In this document: positions 1 through 8,199 of the stretch, piece after piece
Numbering within the stretch: position 1 is the stretch's first letter
Layout: each line of letters begins with the position of its first letter
Assembly: GCF_003312425.1 (NCBI RefSeq)
Contig: NZ_QNUX01000002.1
Location: 124,001 to 188,000, forward strand
Origin: Flavobacterium psychrolimnae
Lineage (GTDB): Bacteria; Bacteroidota; Bacteroidia; Flavobacteriales; Flavobacteriaceae
DNA: 64,000 nt
Direction of reading: 5' to 3'
The notes under the pieces: generated by a model
What the model was told of the DNA's origin: nothing
What the model saw: the letters and a program-made list of their open reading frames with translations, nothing else
Databases searched by the model: none
Position numbers and translations under genes: made by a program

Positions 1-527
1 ACCGAATCAAACCAATGGAAAAACGGTTTGTTCATGTAATTTCCAACAGAATAAAAGACGGCGTATGCAAATGCAATTTCTAAATAGTTAAAGAAAAGCA
101 GCAACATGGATCTCTTATATGAGCGTGGTTTTGAAAATAAATCAGATGCAAAAATCAGTGTTGGAATATAAAAAACAGTTTCCAAAAAAACATAAACAAG
201 AATCCAGATAATCCACTGATGGCTTTGCCAGTGATTTATTAATATCACTATTGGAAAAATCACTTTTAATAAAACATAAAAGTCTAACGCTAAATCTTGG
301 TATTCAACACCTTTCTTGCTAGCCCAATATTTAATGTAAATCCCTGGAAAAAGTAATTGGGACGAAGCCAATATTAAACGGACAATTTTTTCAATTCCAT
401 TGTCTTCCTGATGATCGTTATTCCAAATGGATTGAATATTCTGAATCCGTTTTTGGATGGGATTAAACTTAGGTTGAGCGCCCTTTGACGTTTTTCCAAG
501 AAGCAGTTTTTTTAAAATTTTTTTCAT
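1..527 (-). CDS. Partial multi-pass membrane protein, possibly an ion channel
   Basis: The reading frame starts at an ATG read on the minus strand at 527 and runs off the left edge, so about 175 N-terminal residues are visible. It opens with a basic stretch (MKKILKKLLLGK), then has at least three hydrophobic segments separated by charged loops. The last visible residues (NKPFFHWFDS) resemble the pore-helix approach of two-TM potassium channels, where a selectivity filter would follow, but the filter lies outside the window. Product is therefore open: a membrane protein is well supported, a channel is only a guess. Confidence 0.6.
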   Translation of the reverse strand, partial: MKKILKKLLLGKTSKGAQPKFNPIQKRIQNIQSIWNNDHQEDNGIEKIVRLILASSQLLFPGIYIKYWASKKGVEYQDLALDFYVLLKVIFPIVILINHWQSHQWIIWILVYVFLETVFYIPTLIFASDLFSKPRSYKRSMLLLFFNYLEIAFAYAVFYSVGNYMNKPFFHWFDS

Positions 528-624
528 TCCAGCAAAGTGTTAAATAGCGCCATGTAAGTGTACAAAATAATTGTGTTGCTTTGCCAGAATTGTATTGTAA
601 ATTTTCATAAAAAACTTGTACTAT

Positions 625-1290
625 TTAAGTTAGTTTTTCAATTAAAATCAACTCGTTGTGAACTTCTAATCTGGGAATAGTTTTTATTCGAAATTCACTT
701 TTGAAGAACTCGGATACGTATTTTTTATTTCTTATATTTTGACTTTCATTCAGTAACATAGTATTGAAAAGAATAAAACCATGACTCTTTAAAAGAAAAC
801 AGATTCTATTAATGAAAAAAGTTTCAAATAAGAAATTTGGCATTGTGGTATCTTGAAAAATATCAATAATAATTAGGTCGTATTTGGTTTTGGTTTTTAG
901 AACAAATTCGAAAGCATCATCAATTACAATTTCAAGATTTTTTACCTCGTCTAGCTTGAAATAGGTGTTGGCTATTTTAATTATTTCGGGATCGATTTCA
1001 ATTCCGGTAATTTTTCCATTGTATTTTATTTCGTCCACTAATGTTTTGATAACGCTTCCGCCGGCAACTCCCAGAACAAGAATATGTTTCATGGAAACTA
1101 TTTTTTCAAAACCTATGTTTTTTAATCCTAATCTCAATATGCGTTGCAAACTACCATACGAATAATTGGCGTTTTCAGAATCTAAAACTAATTCGCCATT
1201 TGCCCAAGTCACTTCAATCGATTTACTCAACAAAGATTTTGTTTCGTAAATTTTTATTGGAATGAGATAACTGAATATTTTTTTAATCAT
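625..1290 (-). CDS. Spermidine-synthase-like SAM-dependent methyltransferase family protein
   Basis: A 221-residue Rossmann-fold protein of the polyamine aminopropyltransferase/methyltransferase type. Residues 71-79 (LVLGVAGGS) form the cofactor-binding glycine loop, GIEID at 96-100 the acidic end of strand 2, and DDAFEF at 124-129 plus YDLIIIDIFQD at 137-147 the next two binding positions. It is shorter than true spermidine synthases (about 280 residues) and lacks the N-terminal beta domain, so a small-molecule methyltransferase of this superfamily is as likely as aminopropyl transfer. It stands alone, divergent from the acyltransferase gene to its right. Confidence 0.7.
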   Translation of the reverse strand: MIKKIFSYLIPIKIYETKSLLSKSIEVTWANGELVLDSENANYSYGSLQRILRLGLKNIGFEKIVSMKHILVLGVAGGSVIKTLVDEIKYNGKITGIEIDPEIIKIANTYFKLDEVKNLEIVIDDAFEFVLKTKTKYDLIIIDIFQDTTMPNFLFETFFINRICFLLKSHGFILFNTMLLNESQNIRNKKYVSEFFKSEFRIKTIPRLEVHNELILIEKLT

Positions 1291-1351
1291 TAGAGGCAGT
1301 TTTACCCAAAAATAAGATTTAAATTATTTATTTTGTGTGAAATATGAAAGA

Positions 1352-1906
1352 ATGAAGAAACAATTTTACAAATGGATATTTTTCAGGCTCATGGGTTGGA
1401 AAATAGTTGGAGGAATTGACGCAAATATAAAAAAATGTGTCATGATGGTTATGCCGCATACAAGTGCGCATGATTTTTATTTGGGCATTTTCACCAGAGG
1501 CATTACCGGATTAGAAATGAATTGGGTTGGTAAAAAGGAATTGTTTCGTTTTCCTTTCGGATTTTATTTTAGATATATGGGCGGCGAACCACTGGATCGT
1601 TCTGGCGGTTTGAATAAAGTCGATTCTATTGCGGCTATTTTTCAAAGGAAAGAAATTTTTCGTTTGGCTGTTGCCCCTGAAGGAACCCGTGAAAAAGTTA
1701 CCGAATTAAAAACAGGATTTTATTATATCGCTTTAAAAGCAAATGTTCCTATAATTCCTGTCACGTTTGATTTTGGAAGAAAAGAAGTGAACTTAGGAAA
1801 TCCAGTTTTACCTTCTGGAGATATTGAAAGTGATATGGCAGTTTTGAAGAAACACTATAAAGGTGTAAAAGGTAAAATTCCGGAAAACGGATATTCATTT
1901 GAATAA
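1352..1906 (+). CDS. PlsC-like 1-acylglycerol-phosphate acyltransferase
   Basis: Lysophospholipid acyltransferase family. The catalytic HX4D motif is seen as HTSAHD near residues 36-41 and the glycerol-phosphate-binding EGTR motif as APEGTRE near residue 110; a later VPIIPVTFDF strand is also typical. The open frame extends to a GTG at 1337, but the internal ATG at 1352 gives the usual N-terminus for this group (MKKQFYKWIFFRLMGWK), an amphipathic membrane-associating helix, so I place the start there. It probably acylates a lysolipid at the inner membrane. At about 184 residues it is a compact member of the family. Confidence 0.82.
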   Translation: MKKQFYKWIFFRLMGWKIVGGIDANIKKCVMMVMPHTSAHDFYLGIFTRGITGLEMNWVGKKELFRFPFGFYFRYMGGEPLDRSGGLNKVDSIAAIFQRKEIFRLAVAPEGTREKVTELKTGFYYIALKANVPIIPVTFDFGRKEVNLGNPVLPSGDIESDMAVLKKHYKGVKGKIPENGYSFE

Positions 1907-1969
1907 ATGATAATGTAAAAAATAAATTCAGTTTCTATTGAAATAATTTTTACAGCAAAATAATGTATG

Positions 1970-2008
1970 AGAACCCATTTCGAAATTCCGAAATGGGGTT
2001 CTTTTTTT
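1970..2008. terminator. Bidirectional terminator between acyltransferase and regulator genes
   Basis: Perfect-looking stem AGAACCCATTTCG / CGAAATGGGGTTCT followed by seven T on the plus strand and preceded by A-rich sequence for the minus strand. It sits between two convergent genes and overlaps the stop codon of the regulator at 2007. Confidence 0.8.
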
Positions 2009-2483
2009 AATCGGGAACATAACTTTTAAAAGTTCCATTCTTATAAAAAATAACGATTTTATCTATTTCAGTAGAATCGGATTCTGTATCGCTATTTTTA
2101 TTTTCTATTTTTTTTGTTTCCAAAGTTGGGATTACAGGTGGAATTTTAATTTCGGAAAATAAATTCTCAGGAATTATTTCAGCAGAAGATGGAGCAGGAA
2201 TATTTTGTTTTACAACTTGCTCAACATTATTTTCTTTTATGACTGACTGTTGTGAATTTTTAGGAAAATTTCCTTTTCCATTTAAAATCCAGTGCAAATC
2301 TACATCAGGAAAAACTTCTAATATTTTAAGAATAAAATCCAAGCTAGGTTTGTTTCTTCCTGAGAGTAGGTGAGACAAACTGGAGCGCTGTACACCAATT
2401 TTATCCGCAAAAGAAGAAGCATTCAAGCTGTAGTAATCCAGTATGATTTCTAATCTTTTTATAAATTCCTCTATGTTTACCAT
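2007..2483 (-). CDS. Cro/C1-type helix-turn-helix regulator
   Basis: A 158-residue protein with an N-terminal XRE helix-turn-helix (about residues 5-65; FADKIGVQRSSLSHLLSGRNKPSLDFILKIL in pieces) and a proline- and serine-rich C-terminal half ending in a short strand (DKIVIFYKNGTFKSYVPD). The C-terminal part resembles that of other Bacteroidetes regulators of this size but has no recognisable enzyme domain. The start codon lies inside a TTTAC-N4-GTAAA palindrome and a second such site covers its likely -7 box at 2514-2521, which suggests autorepression. Confidence 0.8.
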   Translation of the reverse strand: MVNIEEFIKRLEIILDYYSLNASSFADKIGVQRSSLSHLLSGRNKPSLDFILKILEVFPDVDLHWILNGKGNFPKNSQQSVIKENNVEQVVKQNIPAPSSAEIIPENLFSEIKIPPVIPTLETKKIENKNSDTESDSTEIDKIVIFYKNGTFKSYVPD

Positions 2484-2780
2484 TGTAAATTATTGATATG
2501 AATTAACTATTTACAAATGTAATCAAAACCAATCAGAATACCAAAATTACAAATGTAATTAGTATTTACATTACTAATTAATATAAAGTATAGAATAATG
2601 TAATGTATTTTAAATATATGATAATTAATATTTTAGTTATTATTGAGTTATTAAGTAACATTTGTCAACTACAAGTAATAAAAGGATTAACTTAAAACAT
2701 AAAAATTTGTTTACAGGATTGAAATATTCTTAATTTAATTTGATTACAAATGTAAATATAAAGATGTTTACTTTTGTAAA
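2476..2780. promoter_or_regulatory. Operator array with two divergent promoters
   Basis: The divergent intergenic region carries five copies of a palindrome with consensus TTTAC-N4-GTAAA, centred near 2482, 2516, 2552, 2749 and 2773. Site 2510-2523 contains TACATTTG on the minus strand and site 2767-2780 contains TACTTTTG on the plus strand; both match the Bacteroidetes -7 box TAnnTTTG. Operator occupation would therefore occlude both promoters. The most likely binder is the adjacent XRE regulator, by position only. The middle of the region (2585-2735) is plain A+T-rich DNA with no ORF. Confidence 0.7.
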
Positions 2781-2794
2781 TCAAATTAAACAGC

Positions 2795-3949
2795 ATGGAT
2801 TTAGAACAATTATTCAGTCAGTATAAAGAAGAAACTATTCAGGGTCGTTACATCACTTTAGATTCTATTGAACCGTTATTACAAAAATTAAATACCAATA
2901 ATCAACTTCAAATTACTGGAAAATCAGTTTTAGGAAAGTCGATTTATTCATATGAAATTGGAGAAGGTGAAACTAAAATTCTCCTTTGGTCACAAATGCA
3001 TGGAAATGAAAGTACGACTACAAAAGCGTTATTTGATTTTTTGAATGTGTTACAAAGCGGTTCGCAATTGGCACAACAATTATTAAGTGCTTTTACTTTT
3101 TGCATCATTCCGATGTTGAATCCTGATGGTGCTACATTATATACAAGGGAAAATGTTAATAAAGTAGATTTAAATCGTGATTCGCAAGCGCTTACACAAC
3201 CAGAGAGCAAGATTTTAAGAGAGGTTTTTGAATCTTTCAAACCGGATTATTGCTTTAATCTTCATGATCAGCGTACTATTTTTGGCGTAAGCGATACGGG
3301 TAAGCCGGCTACATTATCATTTTTGGCGCCTTCTTATAATGAAGAAAGAGAAATAAACGAATCGAGATTAAAGGCTATTAATTTGATTGCGAGTATAAAT
3401 GAAGAGCTTCAGAAGTATTTACCGAATCAAATTGGTCGTTTTGATGATTCTTTCAATATAAACTGTATTGGTGACACGTTTCAATGTTTGGGAGTACCTA
3501 CATTATTATTTGAAGCGGGTCATTTTGCAAACGATTATCAAAGAGAGGAGACGCGTAAATATGTTTTTATGGCGCTAATTTCAAGTTTTACCATACTTAG
3601 CGAAAACGATATAGTTAGCAACGGAATTGACAAATATTTGAATATTCCTCAAAATAAAGTCGTTTTTTATGATTTAATGTATAAAAACATCAAAATAAAT
3701 TATGATGGTATCGAAATAATCACCAATTTTGCAGCACAATACAAAGAAGAGTTAATTGAAAATCAGATTTGTTTTAATGCTTATGTATCACAGATAGGCG
3801 ATTTAGAAAATTATTTTGGTCATTTTGAATACGATGCTAAAGGAGCACTTTATAAAGATGATTTTGATTCAATTCCTAAATTAAACCAAAAAGCTGATTT
3901 TTATTTAGATAATAACATAAAAATTGTTAACGGAATGATAAAAATATAA
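2795..3949 (+). CDS. M14 family zinc carboxypeptidase
   Basis: 384 residues with the M14 metallopeptidase pattern: HxxE zinc ligands at H69 and E72 (QMHGNES), NPDGA and DLNRD in the substrate-binding loop near 110-128, the third zinc ligand in FNLHDQ near 154, and a glutamate in LLFEAGHF near 247. No signal peptide is apparent, so it should act in the cytoplasm, trimming peptides or peptidoglycan fragments. It faces the XRE regulator across the operator array, so its expression is probably controlled by that repressor. The C-terminal ~120 residues are an extra domain with no recognised motif. Confidence 0.82.
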   Translation: MDLEQLFSQYKEETIQGRYITLDSIEPLLQKLNTNNQLQITGKSVLGKSIYSYEIGEGETKILLWSQMHGNESTTTKALFDFLNVLQSGSQLAQQLLSAFTFCIIPMLNPDGATLYTRENVNKVDLNRDSQALTQPESKILREVFESFKPDYCFNLHDQRTIFGVSDTGKPATLSFLAPSYNEEREINESRLKAINLIASINEELQKYLPNQIGRFDDSFNINCIGDTFQCLGVPTLLFEAGHFANDYQREETRKYVFMALISSFTILSENDIVSNGIDKYLNIPQNKVVFYDLMYKNIKINYDGIEIITNFAAQYKEELIENQICFNAYVSQIGDLENYFGHFEYDAKGALYKDDFDSIPKLNQKADFYLDNNIKIVNGMIKI

Positions 3950-4025
3950 TATTTTTGTCTTTTTATTGTTTTTATGTATATTTTTATACTTTGTTAAAGC
4001 AATTAATAATATTAATTAAAGAGTT

Positions 4026-4505
4026 ATGAGTAAATTTCGTTTAGATGAAGTAGATCACCAGATTTTAGATATGTTGATAGACAATACAAGAGTTCCATTT
4101 ACGGATATTGCAAAAAAATTATTGATTTCTGCAGGAACTGTCCATGTCAGAGTTAAAAAAATGGAGGATGCCGGTATCATAATGGGATCTTCATTAGTGC
4201 TTGATTATGACAAATTGGGATATTCTTTTATCGCTTATGTAGGTGTTTTTCTAAACAATACGTCTCAAACAAAATTTGTTTTGGAACGAATTAATGAAAT
4301 TCCTTTTGTAACGGTAGCTTCTGTTACTACTGGGAAATTTAATATCTTTTGTAAAATTAGAGCAAAAGATACTAAACATGCTAAAGATGTTATCTTTATG
4401 ATTGACGATATTGATGGGGTTTACAGAACTGAAACGATGATCTCACTAGAGGAAAGCATAAATGATAAGAAGCGGTTGATGCATACTATTTTCAAAAATA
4501 TGTAA
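4026..4505 (+). CDS. Lrp/AsnC family transcriptional regulator
   Basis: 159 residues: an N-terminal AsnC-type winged helix (LDEVDHQILDMLIDNTRVPF, then AKKLLISAGTVHVRVKKME) followed by the alpha/beta ligand-sensing RAM domain (AYVGVFLNN; VTVASVTTGKFNIF). The family forms octamers and senses amino acids. It has a strong terminator right behind it and stands as a single transcription unit between the carboxypeptidase and PEP carboxylase, so its targets cannot be read from context. Confidence 0.9.
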   Translation: MSKFRLDEVDHQILDMLIDNTRVPFTDIAKKLLISAGTVHVRVKKMEDAGIIMGSSLVLDYDKLGYSFIAYVGVFLNNTSQTKFVLERINEIPFVTVASVTTGKFNIFCKIRAKDTKHAKDVIFMIDDIDGVYRTETMISLEESINDKKRLMHTIFKNM

Positions 4506-4534
4506 TTAATCTTGAATGCGCTATATATAAATAT

Positions 4535-4564
4535 AACCTCAAGTTAATTCTTGGGGTTTTTTTT
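4535..4564 (+). terminator. Rho-independent terminator after the Lrp-type gene
   Basis: Stem AACCTCAAG / CTTGGGGTT with a six-base loop and a run of eight T, 30 bp behind the stop codon and 35 bp ahead of the PEP carboxylase start. Confidence 0.85.
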
Positions 4565-4598
4565 ATGAGAAATTAACTAAACCAACTACAACTAGACT

Positions 4599-7184
4599 AT
4601 GTACACATTACCTAAAATTGAACGTTTCAACCAGGATGTTCTCTCTAAATACAACATTTATAATAGTGTATTTATTACATTGCCCTTTCAATCCATAGAT
4701 AATACAGGAGCTTTACTGCCTTTATTTACAGATATTTGCGATACAGGATTCAAAAAACAAGAAACTCCTAAGGAGATTGTTGATTTTTTTGCAAAAAGGT
4801 ATTTACACGATCCTTCAGAATCGGATAAGATTGATATCATGTTTCGTTTTATTCAATATATCGAACGTCAGATTGTTTTGTTTGATGCTATTGAAGATGC
4901 TGCTTTTCCGGTTGTTAATAATATGGAGGGAAGAGGATCGTTGAGAGATATTAAGGAAAAATCAGATGCAAAAGACAAAGAAGACGAATTGGTCGATTTT
5001 CTGGAAGATTTCAATGTTAGAACAGTTTTAACTGCGCATCCTACACAGTTTTATCCTGGTGCTGTGCTTGGAATTATCAATGATTTAACTGAAGCGATTC
5101 GTAAAAATGACTTACTGAACATTAAGCAATTACTGGCTCAATTAGGTAAAACTCCCTTTATTCAAAACGAAAAACCAAATCCTTTTGATGAAGCAGTAAG
5201 TCTGATTTGGTACCTTGAAAATGTATTTTATCATACTTCCGGTGAGATGGTGCACTATCTTCAAAAAAATATTTTTAAAGGAAACTCCATAAAAAATCCT
5301 TTGATTAAACTTGGTTTTTGGCCCGGTGGTGATCGTGATGGGAATCCATTTGTAACAACCGAAATAACTTTGAAAGTAGCGGAACGCTTGCGAACTTCGA
5401 TTTTGAAATGTTATTACATCGAAATGAGAGATTTAAAAAGAAAACTAACTTTCTCTGGTGTAGATACTTTGGTTACTGAACTGGAACAAAAACTTTACAG
5501 GTCTGTCTTTTATTCCAAAGGAGAAATTTTCATTACTCTTGACGAATTTAAATCACAGTTGAGTAAAATAAAACAAATTATTATTGATCAACATCAATCG
5601 TTATATTTAGATGAATTGGATGCGCTTCTGATAAAAGTAAATTTATTTGGGTTTCATTTTGCATCTTTAGATATTCGTCAGAATAGTAAAATTCATGATG
5701 CTGTGTTTAATGACGTTGTTGAATTTTATCTGAAAGCTGATCCTGATGTTTTTCCGAAAAATTATTTTGAATTAAAAGAAGAAGAGAAACTCAAGGTTTT
5801 GTCAAATGTAAGCGGAAATCTTGATGCAGCTGTTTTTCCGAATGAGATGACTCGTTTGACAATCGAATCCATTCAGGCAATTAAAACAATTCAGGAAAAT
5901 AATGGCGAATTTGGCGCCAACCGCTATATAATTAGTAATAATGAAAGCGCGCTGAATGTTATGGAAACCTTTGCGCTATTCCGTTTGAGTGATTGGGAGA
6001 ATCCTCCAGTTGATATTATTCCGCTTTTTGAATCGGTTGATGATTTGCAAAATGCGCATGAAATCATGGAGAAATTGTACACCAATCCAACTTATGCGGC
6101 ACATTTAGCCAGTAGAAACAACAAACAAACCATCATGCTTGGCTTCTCTGACGGAACAAAAGACGGAGGCTATTTAATGGCGAATTGGAGTATTTATAAG
6201 GCAAAAGAAGAGCTTACTGCAATTTCCAGAAAATATGGTGTAAAAGCAATTTTCTTTGACGGTCGTGGTGGACCTCCAGCCCGTGGTGGTGGAAAAACAC
6301 ATAAATTCTATGCTTCATTAGGGCCAAATATTGAAAACAATGAAATTCAGGTTACGGTACAGGGACAAACGATTAGTTCTAATTTTGGAACTTTAGATTC
6401 CTGTCGTTATAACTTGGAGAATTTACTAAGTGCTGGTGTGACCAATCAGGTTTTTAGTAAAGGACAAAATGAATTGACTTTGGATGAGAAAAATATATTG
6501 GATCAATTGGCAGGATTTGGTTATGAAAAGTATTTAAGCTTTAAAAACCATCCTAAATTTATTCCTTATTTGGAACAAATGAGTACGCTGAAATATTACG
6601 CTAAAACGAATATTGGAAGCCGACCATCCAAAAGAAGTAAATCAGAACATTTAGATTTTGCTGATTTACGTGCGATTCCTTTTGTGGGTTCTTGGAGCCA
6701 GTTGAAGCAAAATGTACCCGGATTTTTTGGTGTAGGGACGGCGCTGAAACATTTTGAAGATACAAATCAATGGAGTAAAGTTCAGGACTTATATGACAAT
6801 TCTTTGTTCTTCAAAACCTTGTTAGAAAACAGTATGATGTCATTGGCTAAGTCATTTTTCCCACTGACAGCTTACATGAAAAAAGATCCTCAATTTGGTG
6901 AATTTTGGCAAATAATTTATGACGAATTTTTAGAAACAAAACGATTGCTTTTGAAAATTGCGGGTCATAAAGAGTTAATGGAAAATTACCCTGATGGTAA
7001 AGCATCAATACAAATAAGAGAACGTATTGTTTTGCCATTGTTAACAATACAGCAATATGCTTTATTGCGAATTAATGAACTAAACAAAGAGGCTCAACCT
7101 GATGAAGCGTTAATAAAAGTGTACGAAAAAATAGTGACTCGTTCTCTTTTTGGAAATACAAATGCTAGTAGAAATTCCGCTTAA
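4599..7184 (+). CDS. ppc: Phosphoenolpyruvate carboxylase
   Basis: 861 residues, the usual bacterial length. It adds bicarbonate to PEP to give oxaloacetate and so refills the TCA cycle. Diagnostic motifs are all present: TAHPTQ with the catalytic histidine (~144-149), GGDRDGNP (~242-249), FHFASLDIRQNS (~350), the mobile-loop GRGGPPARGGG (~554-564), QGQTISSNFG (~585), and the C-terminal tail ending NTNASRNSA. The canonical tail is QNTG; here it is extended by several residues, which may alter inhibitor binding. The DinB gene follows 12 bp later and is probably cotranscribed. Confidence 0.97.
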   Translation: MYTLPKIERFNQDVLSKYNIYNSVFITLPFQSIDNTGALLPLFTDICDTGFKKQETPKEIVDFFAKRYLHDPSESDKIDIMFRFIQYIERQIVLFDAIEDAAFPVVNNMEGRGSLRDIKEKSDAKDKEDELVDFLEDFNVRTVLTAHPTQFYPGAVLGIINDLTEAIRKNDLLNIKQLLAQLGKTPFIQNEKPNPFDEAVSLIWYLENVFYHTSGEMVHYLQKNIFKGNSIKNPLIKLGFWPGGDRDGNPFVTTEITLKVAERLRTSILKCYYIEMRDLKRKLTFSGVDTLVTELEQKLYRSVFYSKGEIFITLDEFKSQLSKIKQIIIDQHQSLYLDELDALLIKVNLFGFHFASLDIRQNSKIHDAVFNDVVEFYLKADPDVFPKNYFELKEEEKLKVLSNVSGNLDAAVFPNEMTRLTIESIQAIKTIQENNGEFGANRYIISNNESALNVMETFALFRLSDWENPPVDIIPLFESVDDLQNAHEIMEKLYTNPTYAAHLASRNNKQTIMLGFSDGTKDGGYLMANWSIYKAKEELTAISRKYGVKAIFFDGRGGPPARGGGKTHKFYASLGPNIENNEIQVTVQGQTISSNFGTLDSCRYNLENLLSAGVTNQVFSKGQNELTLDEKNILDQLAGFGYEKYLSFKNHPKFIPYLEQMSTLKYYAKTNIGSRPSKRSKSEHLDFADLRAIPFVGSWSQLKQNVPGFFGVGTALKHFEDTNQWSKVQDLYDNSLFFKTLLENSMMSLAKSFFPLTAYMKKDPQFGEFWQIIYDEFLETKRLLLKIAGHKELMENYPDGKASIQIRERIVLPLLTIQQYALLRINELNKEAQPDEALIKVYEKIVTRSLFGNTNASRNSA

Positions 7185-7196
7185 ACGATAAAAAAA

Positions 7197-7712
7197 ATGA
7201 TGTCAACACAATTGCCAACAAATGAATATGCTCCTTTTTATGCTCCTTATGTAAACGCTTTGGGAGACGTAAATTTAATAGAAGAATTAGAAATTTCATT
7301 GCATGATTTTATCCGCTTTGTGCAAAATATCCCAATGGATAAATTTGATTATAGATATGCAGAAGGGAAGTGGGATATCAAAGAAATTATTCAGCATGTC
7401 ATAGATACCGAGCGTATTTTTGCGTATCGCGCCTTGCGTATTTCCCGAAATGACCAAACGCCTTTACCAGGTTTTGATGAAAATGATTATGTAAATAATA
7501 CTGAAGCTGCCAATAGAAGTATTCAAGATTTGCTAACTGAATTTTCAGCTGTGCGACATTCGAATTTGTTTCTTTTCAAAAGTTTATCTGAAGAACAATT
7601 AAAGAGAATTGGAACTGCTTCGAATGCAGCTGTATCGGTTCGTGCGATTGGTTTTATTATGATTGGTCATCAAAAATACCATCAAAAGGTTTTTCAGGAA
7701 AGGTATTTATAA
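7197..7712 (+). CDS. DinB family four-helix-bundle metalloprotein
   Basis: About 170 residues with the DinB pattern: a histidine in IIQHVIDTERIFAYRALRI (~62-80) and the paired histidines of GHQKYHQKVFQERY at the C-terminus form the usual three-His metal site. Family members are thiol-dependent transferases or hydrolases, with DNA-damage induction in Bacillus; the substrate here is unknown. Two ATG codons lie in tandem (7197 and 7200). It follows ppc closely and is convergent with the glycosylase gene, with only one base between stop codons. Confidence 0.85.
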   Translation: MMSTQLPTNEYAPFYAPYVNALGDVNLIEELEISLHDFIRFVQNIPMDKFDYRYAEGKWDIKEIIQHVIDTERIFAYRALRISRNDQTPLPGFDENDYVNNTEAANRSIQDLLTEFSAVRHSNLFLFKSLSEEQLKRIGTASNAAVSVRAIGFIMIGHQKYHQKVFQERYL

Positions 7713-7713
7713 T

Positions 7714-8190
7714 TTATTCAAAACCTGTTGACCAGATTTTTAGCTTGTTGTCAAATGACATAGTATTTGCAGGACTAGTTGAAGGCATCACATAATACGT
7801 GATGCCTTTTATTTGTCCAAATTTTTTCAGAAAGTATTTATGGCTTTCTTTTCCGTTAAAAATGATTGTAGTAATTTCTGGAAATTCTCTAAACAAGCTT
7901 TCAAAATCATTTTCTTTTTGATTTTTGATATGGATGTCCAAGCTTCCTTTTCTTTCGCAATTTTCTAAAACATCCCAAAGCCCAATATTATTAGCTTGGA
8001 GTAATTGTATCTTTTCTTCAAAGATTTCAGCTATTGGTAAATTATCCAGCAACGTGTACATTATTTTCCAAAAATGATTTCTTTTGTGCGCATAATATTC
8101 CTGTTTTTCCAATGAAGCAATGCCAGGCATGGTTCCCAAAATCAAAATTTTGGTTTGAGAATTTACAAAAGGAGGAAAGGATTTTATCAT
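7714..8190 (-). CDS. DNA-deoxyinosine / uracil-DNA glycosylase family protein
   Basis: 158 residues of the UDG superfamily family 6 (hypoxanthine-DNA glycosylase) type. The N-terminal active-site segment reads ILGTMPGIASLEKQEYYAHK followed by RNHFW, with GLWDVLENCERKGSLD (~73-88) and IIFNGKESHKYF (~112) in the middle, and MPSTSPAN near the C-terminus in place of the UDG HPSPLS motif. It would excise deaminated purine or uracil from DNA. It lies downstream of recQ with a 9 bp gap, so the two repair genes form an operon. Confidence 0.85.
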   Translation of the reverse strand: MIKSFPPFVNSQTKILILGTMPGIASLEKQEYYAHKRNHFWKIMYTLLDNLPIAEIFEEKIQLLQANNIGLWDVLENCERKGSLDIHIKNQKENDFESLFREFPEITTIIFNGKESHKYFLKKFGQIKGITYYVMPSTSPANTMSFDNKLKIWSTGFE

Positions 8191-8199
8191 ATAAATGAA

